Assembly (NCBI GenBank): GCA_046048875.1
Contig: JBJOFG010000014.1
Coordinates: forward strand, 124,001-188,000
From: CAIZGX01 sp046048875
GTDB lineage: Bacteria; Bacteroidota; Bacteroidia; Flavobacteriales_D; Sanyastnellaceae
Direction of reading: 5' to 3'
Length of the DNA stretch: 64,000 bases
A program made the translations under genes and the position numbers. Positions 60,078-64,000 of this stretch are shown one piece after another. Numbering within the stretch: position 1 is the stretch's first letter; each line of letters opens with the position of its first letter. Under the pieces are notes generated by a model. The model saw only the letters and a list, made by a program, of their open reading frames with translations. It was not told the origin of the DNA and did no database searches.

Positions 60078-62489
60078 ATGTTTGTAGTAAAAAGAGACGG
60101 TCGAAAAGAGACGGTAAAATTCGATAAGATTACCGCGCGTATTGCCAAGTTATGTTATGGCTTGAACCCAATCGTAGATCCATTGAAGATCGCCATGAAG
60201 GTGATTGAAGGGGTCTTCGACGGAGTAACCACAAGTCAATTAGACACGTTGGCGGCTGAAATTGCAGCAACCAATACGACTACCCACCCGGACTATGCTT
60301 TGTTGGCATCGCGCATTGCCATTAGCAACTTACACAAGAATACGAAGAAGTCTTTTTCACAAACGATTACAGATTTGTATGAGTATGTAGATCCAAAGAC
60401 CGGAAAAGGTGCGGGTTTAATTGCAGACGATGTGTATCAAGTGGTAATGGACAACGCTCCATTGTTGGACAGTACCATTATCTACGATCGCGACTTTCAA
60501 TTCGATTACTTCGGATTCAAAACATTGGAAAAGTCTTATTTGTTGAAGACTCACGGAAAAGTTGTAGAGCGCCCACAACACTTATTCATGCGTGTTGCTG
60601 TTGGAATTCACAAGACAGATTTAGATGAGATTGTAAAGACTTACAACATGATTAGTGAAGGATGGTTTACACATGCCACTCCAACTCTTTTCAATGCAGG
60701 AACGCCAAAGCCTCAGATGAGCTCTTGCTTCCTCATTCAAATGAAAGACGATAGCATCCCAGGTATTTATGATACATTGAAGCAAACCGCTTTGATTTCT
60801 CAAAGCGCCGGTGGAATTGGACTAAGCATTCACAACGTTCGTGCAAAGGGTTCATACATCAGAGGAACAAACGGAACCAGCAATGGTATCGTTCCGATGT
60901 TGCGTGTATTCAACGACACAGCGCGTTATGTAGACCAAGGTGGTGGAAAGCGTAAAGGATCTTTCGCTATTTATCTTGAGCCATGGCATGCAGATGTATA
61001 TGATTTCTTAGATTTAAGAAAGAATCACGGTAAGGAAGAAGTTCGTGCACGTGACTTGTTCTACGCTTTGTGGATTCCAGATTTGTTCATGCAACGTGTG
61101 AAAGACAATGGTACTTGGACTCTGATGTGTCCGAACGAGTGTCCAGGTCTTTCAGATTGTTGGGGGGAAGAGTTTGAAAAATTATACACCAAGTACGAAG
61201 CAGAAGGAAAAGGAAGAGAGACGATTAAAGCGCAAGACTTGTGGTATAAGATTATTGAATCTCAAATCGAAACAGGTAACCCGTATATGTTGTACAAGGA
61301 TGCTGCAAACCGCAAGAGCAATCAGCAAAACTTGGGAACTATCAAGAGTTCTAACTTGTGTACAGAGATTATCGAGTACACTGCACCGGATGAAATTGCG
61401 GTATGTAATTTAGGTTCTATCGCATTGCCAAAGTTCGTGAAGGACGGCTCATTCGATCATGACAAGTTGTTTGAAGTAACCTACCAGTTGACGGTTAACT
61501 TGAATAAAATCATTGACGGAAACTATTATCCAGTTCCTGAAACACGCAACTCAAACATGCGTCACCGTCCGATTGGTATTGGTGTTCAAGGATTGGCCGA
61601 TGCGTTCATTCTTATGCGTTACCCCTTCGATTCTGAAGAAGCAAAGAAATTGAATCGCGAAGTTTTCGAGACCATTTACTACGCGTCTTGTACAGCTTCG
61701 AAAGACCTTGCTCGCAGAGACGGTGCTTACGAAACTTTCCCAGGTTCTCCAGCATCAAAAGGAATTCTTCAATTCGATATGTGGAATGTTACTCCAACAG
61801 ATCGTTGGGAGTGGAGCGTATTGAAAGAGGAAATTACAAAATACGGAATGAGAAACAGTTTGTTGTTAGCGCCAATGCCAACAGCTTCTACTGCGCAAAT
61901 TCTTGGTAACAACGAATGTTTCGAGCCATACACAACCAATATTTATTCAAGAAGAACATTGGCCGGTGAGTTCATTGTAGTGAATAAGCACTTATTGAAA
62001 GACCTTGTTAATCTTGGTTTGTGGAACGACAACTTGAAAAACAAGTTGATGTCTACCAGTGGTTCGGTTCAAAACATCGACGAGATTCCAGATAACTTGA
62101 AAGCCTTGTATAAGACTTCTTGGGAAATTTCACAACGTGTAGTTATTGATATGGCTGCAGACCGTGGAGCGTATATCTGTCAAAGCCAGTCGTTGAACAT
62201 TTTCATGGAAAATGCGAATTTCGGTAAGTTGACATCTATGCATTTCTATGCATGGGAGAAAGGCTTGAAGACGGGTATGTATTATTTGAGAACAAAAGCA
62301 GCAACAGATGCTATCAAGTTCACAGTAGATAAATCACAATTGTCTCAGCCGAAAACAGCTGCAGCAGTTGAAACAGCTCCTGTTTCAGTGAACATGAACA
62401 TTACTCCTGAAACACTTTCTCAAAAGAATGTTGATGCTATTGCTTGTTCTTTGGACAATCCAGATTCATGTGAATCTTGCAGTGGGTAA
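60078..62489 (+). CDS. nrdA: Class Ia ribonucleotide reductase, alpha subunit
   Basis: The catalytic subunit that reduces ribonucleoside diphosphates. Residues 1-95 form an ATP-cone (MFVVKRDGRKETVKFDKI...), the dATP switch for overall activity. The active-site cysteines are in SSCFLIQMKDD and NLCTEI (thiyl-radical Cys428, with Asn426 and Glu430), and two tyrosines in the C-terminal region (FYAWEKGLKTGMYYLRT) match the radical-transfer path. The tail ends CESCSG, the CxxC pair that passes electrons from thioredoxin. Its 803 residues are typical. A thioredoxin or glutaredoxin gene is not in the window. Confidence 0.96.
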   Translation: MFVVKRDGRKETVKFDKITARIAKLCYGLNPIVDPLKIAMKVIEGVFDGVTTSQLDTLAAEIAATNTTTHPDYALLASRIAISNLHKNTKKSFSQTITDLYEYVDPKTGKGAGLIADDVYQVVMDNAPLLDSTIIYDRDFQFDYFGFKTLEKSYLLKTHGKVVERPQHLFMRVAVGIHKTDLDEIVKTYNMISEGWFTHATPTLFNAGTPKPQMSSCFLIQMKDDSIPGIYDTLKQTALISQSAGGIGLSIHNVRAKGSYIRGTNGTSNGIVPMLRVFNDTARYVDQGGGKRKGSFAIYLEPWHADVYDFLDLRKNHGKEEVRARDLFYALWIPDLFMQRVKDNGTWTLMCPNECPGLSDCWGEEFEKLYTKYEAEGKGRETIKAQDLWYKIIESQIETGNPYMLYKDAANRKSNQQNLGTIKSSNLCTEIIEYTAPDEIAVCNLGSIALPKFVKDGSFDHDKLFEVTYQLTVNLNKIIDGNYYPVPETRNSNMRHRPIGIGVQGLADAFILMRYPFDSEEAKKLNREVFETIYYASCTASKDLARRDGAYETFPGSPASKGILQFDMWNVTPTDRWEWSVLKEEITKYGMRNSLLLAPMPTASTAQILGNNECFEPYTTNIYSRRTLAGEFIVVNKHLLKDLVNLGLWNDNLKNKLMSTSGSVQNIDEIPDNLKALYKTSWEISQRVVIDMAADRGAYICQSQSLNIFMENANFGKLTSMHFYAWEKGLKTGMYYLRTKAATDAIKFTVDKSQLSQPKTAAAVETAPVSVNMNITPETLSQKNVDAIACSLDNPDSCESCSG

Positions 62490-62511
62490 TCGAATTGAAA
62501 TAATGAAATGG

Positions 62512-62537
62512 AAGGGCCGCAATAGCGGCCCTTTTTT
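62512..62537 (+). terminator. Terminator after nrdA
   Basis: A perfect 9-bp stem AAGGGCCGC / GCGGCCCTT with a 4-base loop leads into a run of T residues, about 23 bases past the nrdA stop. Confidence 0.92.
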
Positions 62538-62564
62538 CTTCAATTCACTTTTAATAAGTTCCAA

Positions 62565-62596
62565 TTGACTTACGATTGGGTCATTCGAAATATTTG
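62565..62596 (+). promoter_or_regulatory. Weak candidate promoter for the TonB-dependent receptor gene
   Basis: TTG at 62565-62567 and AATATTTG at 62589-62596 (one mismatch from TAnnTTTG) have a 21-base spacer, in the 120-base gap before the start at 62611. Confidence 0.3.
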
Positions 62597-62610
62597 TACC
62601 TTGTAGTCAT

Positions 62611-64000
62611 ATGAGAAATCTCCTATTGTGTTTACTTGCTTCTTTAGCAAGTACTGTTTTGTTCGCGCAAACACTGCGTGGAAAGGTAGTAGAACAACAA
62701 AATCAAGCTTCACTTACAGGTGCTGTAGTCTTTGAGAAAGGCACGAATAATGGCGTAACGACTGACTACGACGGTGAGTTTTCAATCAAGGTTGCGGCTT
62801 TGCCAGTAACAATCGTCATTAAGTATGTGGGCTTTTCAGATCAGGAAATTGTAGTTAAGAACACTGATTTTCTTTTGGTTGAAATGAATTCGGGTGATTT
62901 TGGACCGACAGTGATAATTAAAGATTCTCGCATTACTGAAAAGCAAAAACAGAATCCACTGACTGTCGAGCGCATGGACTTAACAGCGATTAAAAATTCG
63001 GCATCAGGAAATTTTTATGAAGGGCTAGGAGCTCTAAAGGGCGTTGACTTAACGACAGCGAGTCTCGGTTTCAGAGTAATAAATACAAGGGGATTTAATT
63101 CAACTTCACCGGTTAGAAGTTTGCAATTGATAGATGGGGTAGACAATCAATCACCTGGTTTGAATTTCTCATTGGGAAATTTCTTGGGCGCTCCTGATTT
63201 AGATGTGTTTGCTGTAGAAATTGTGCAAGGAGCAAGCAGTGCATTCTATGGTCCCGGGGCATTCAACGGAGTCATAAAAATGGAAACGAAGGATCCGTTT
63301 TTTTATACAGGATTAACAGCGCAGTTAAGGGTGGGAGAAAGGCAATTGGTTGAACCATCTGTGCGTTTCGCTCACGCGTTTTCAAACAAGGAAGGGTATA
63401 AATTTCTAGCGTACAAGTTCAACGTCTTTGCTTTTAAAGCGTTGGATTGGTCTGCAGATAACCAATCTCCAATATACAATGGCGGATATTCAGCGAGCAA
63501 CCCTGGAAGATTTGATGCGGTGAACACGTATGGCGATGAATATTTTGCTGCAAACAATTACTCTGAAGATTCGAACGGTAAACCTGGATTGGGTACCTTC
63601 TTTAGAACGGGTTATCGTGAGTCGGATTTGGTAGATTACAATACCAAGAATGTGAAGGCCAATGCTTCTGTTCATTTGCGTTTAAAGCCTGAGCTTGAAG
63701 AGAATTCACCTGAATTGATTTTTGCAGGAAATGTAGGTCAAGGGACAACCGTTTATCAAGGTGATAACCGTTTTAGTTTGCGCGACATCTTGTTCTATCA
63801 AGGGCGCGTTGAATTAAAGAAGAAAGACAAGTATTTTATTCGCTTTTATGGAACGGGTGAAGATGCAGGTAAGAGTTTTGATCCTTATTTCACCGCTTTG
63901 AAATTGCAGGATGCGGCGCGTTCTGATGAGAATTGGGCGAATGTTTATGTGAAGTATTGGCAAGATTCTATTCGCAGTCAGGTGTTGGATATGGGTTATC
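62611..64000 (+). CDS. TonB-dependent receptor, 5' part (cut by window edge)
   Basis: Only the first 463 codons are present; the frame is open to the end of the window. The signal peptide (about 1-20, LFA before QTLRG) is followed by a carboxypeptidase-regulatory-like beta domain (about 21-100, with GKVVEQQNQASLTGAVVFEKG and the GVTTDYDGEFSIKV motif). A TonB plug comes next (about 110-225, with NTRGFNSTSPVRSLQLIDGVD and EIVQGASSAFYGPGAFNGVIKM) and then the start of the barrel. This is the SusC-like or CarboxypepD_reg TonB receptor layout common in Bacteroidetes. No susD-like gene can be seen because the window ends. The substrate is unknown. Confidence 0.9.
   Translation, partial: MRNLLLCLLASLASTVLFAQTLRGKVVEQQNQASLTGAVVFEKGTNNGVTTDYDGEFSIKVAALPVTIVIKYVGFSDQEIVVKNTDFLLVEMNSGDFGPTVIIKDSRITEKQKQNPLTVERMDLTAIKNSASGNFYEGLGALKGVDLTTASLGFRVINTRGFNSTSPVRSLQLIDGVDNQSPGLNFSLGNFLGAPDLDVFAVEIVQGASSAFYGPGAFNGVIKMETKDPFFYTGLTAQLRVGERQLVEPSVRFAHAFSNKEGYKFLAYKFNVFAFKALDWSADNQSPIYNGGYSASNPGRFDAVNTYGDEYFAANNYSEDSNGKPGLGTFFRTGYRESDLVDYNTKNVKANASVHLRLKPELEENSPELIFAGNVGQGTTVYQGDNRFSLRDILFYQGRVELKKKDKYFIRFYGTGEDAGKSFDPYFTALKLQDAARSDENWANVYVKYWQDSIRSQVLDMGY

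Noticed and set aside
1..64000. tRNA, rRNA, CRISPR array, prophage or insertion sequence
   Set aside because: No cloverleaf-like intergenic stretch, no spaced identical repeats and no transposase or integrase motif was seen; almost all bases are in recognisable genes.

Overview
The window is a gene-dense, moderately AT-rich chromosomal segment from a member of the Bacteroidota, most likely Flavobacteriales and perhaps the Cryomorphaceae/Crocinitomicaceae side. Four things support this. It carries the type IX secretion (T9SS) and gliding genes sprA, sprF/porP and gldKLMN. Several secreted proteins end in T9SS type A or type B sorting domains. Most starts lack a Shine-Dalgarno sequence, and TAnnTTTG promoter boxes are present. 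Gene orders typical of the group also occur: ruvA-sprA, miaB / sigma-54 regulator / lptE / secG / groESL, and topA / arginase-like / sprF / gldKLMN. I see no phage, insertion sequence, CRISPR array, tRNA or rRNA, and no clearly broken gene.

Layout. At 1-2.3 kb are an epimerase-type threonine dehydrogenase and queA. At 2.3-11.6 kb is a leftward envelope operon: FabK-like enzyme, type B T9SS cargo, coaX, outer-membrane barrel, lptC, a 64-residue membrane protein, a CorC/HlyC protein and a PpiD-like chaperone, five of them joined by short overlaps. At 11.7-19.6 kb is an accessory envelope block: a DUF6089 barrel, a glycosyltransferase, a PorT-like barrel, an Omp28-type lipoprotein, a DUF6029 protein, a TlpA-like thioredoxin, a T9SS-tagged thioredoxin-fold protein and a T9SS-tagged Cys-rich protein. 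At 19.6-31.5 kb are maeB, ruvA and giant sprA, then a VTC polyphosphate-polymerase-like protein paired with a DUF4956 membrane protein. At 31.5-34.1 kb is a leftward DUF4258 / M20 peptidase / NeuB operon. At 34.2-36.7 kb is an ABC exporter-like operon whose permease carries a very His-rich loop, followed by a DUF3299-like protein. At 36.8-43.6 kb, all leftward, are groEL, groES, secG, a repeat-bearing tetratricopeptide-like protein, lptE, a sigma-54 activator and miaB. At 43.7-55.4 kb, rightward, are topA, an arginase-fold protein lacking key metal ligands, sprF, gldKLMN and an ABC-F ATPase. Then come secA (leftward), nrdB-nrdA, and the start of a TonB-dependent receptor cut by the window edge.

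How the genes fit together. The main theme is building and exporting through the cell envelope. SecA, SecG and the PpiD-like chaperone move and fold proteins across the inner membrane. LptC and LptE belong to LPS transport. SprA forms the outer-membrane T9SS channel, and GldK-N form the ring and the proton-driven motor. Barrels, lipoproteins and T9SS-tagged proteins are likely clients or partners. The least explained parts are the surface thioredoxin/Omp28/DUF6029 block, the His-rich ABC permease operon, the degenerate arginase beside the T9SS genes and the VTC/DUF4956 pair.
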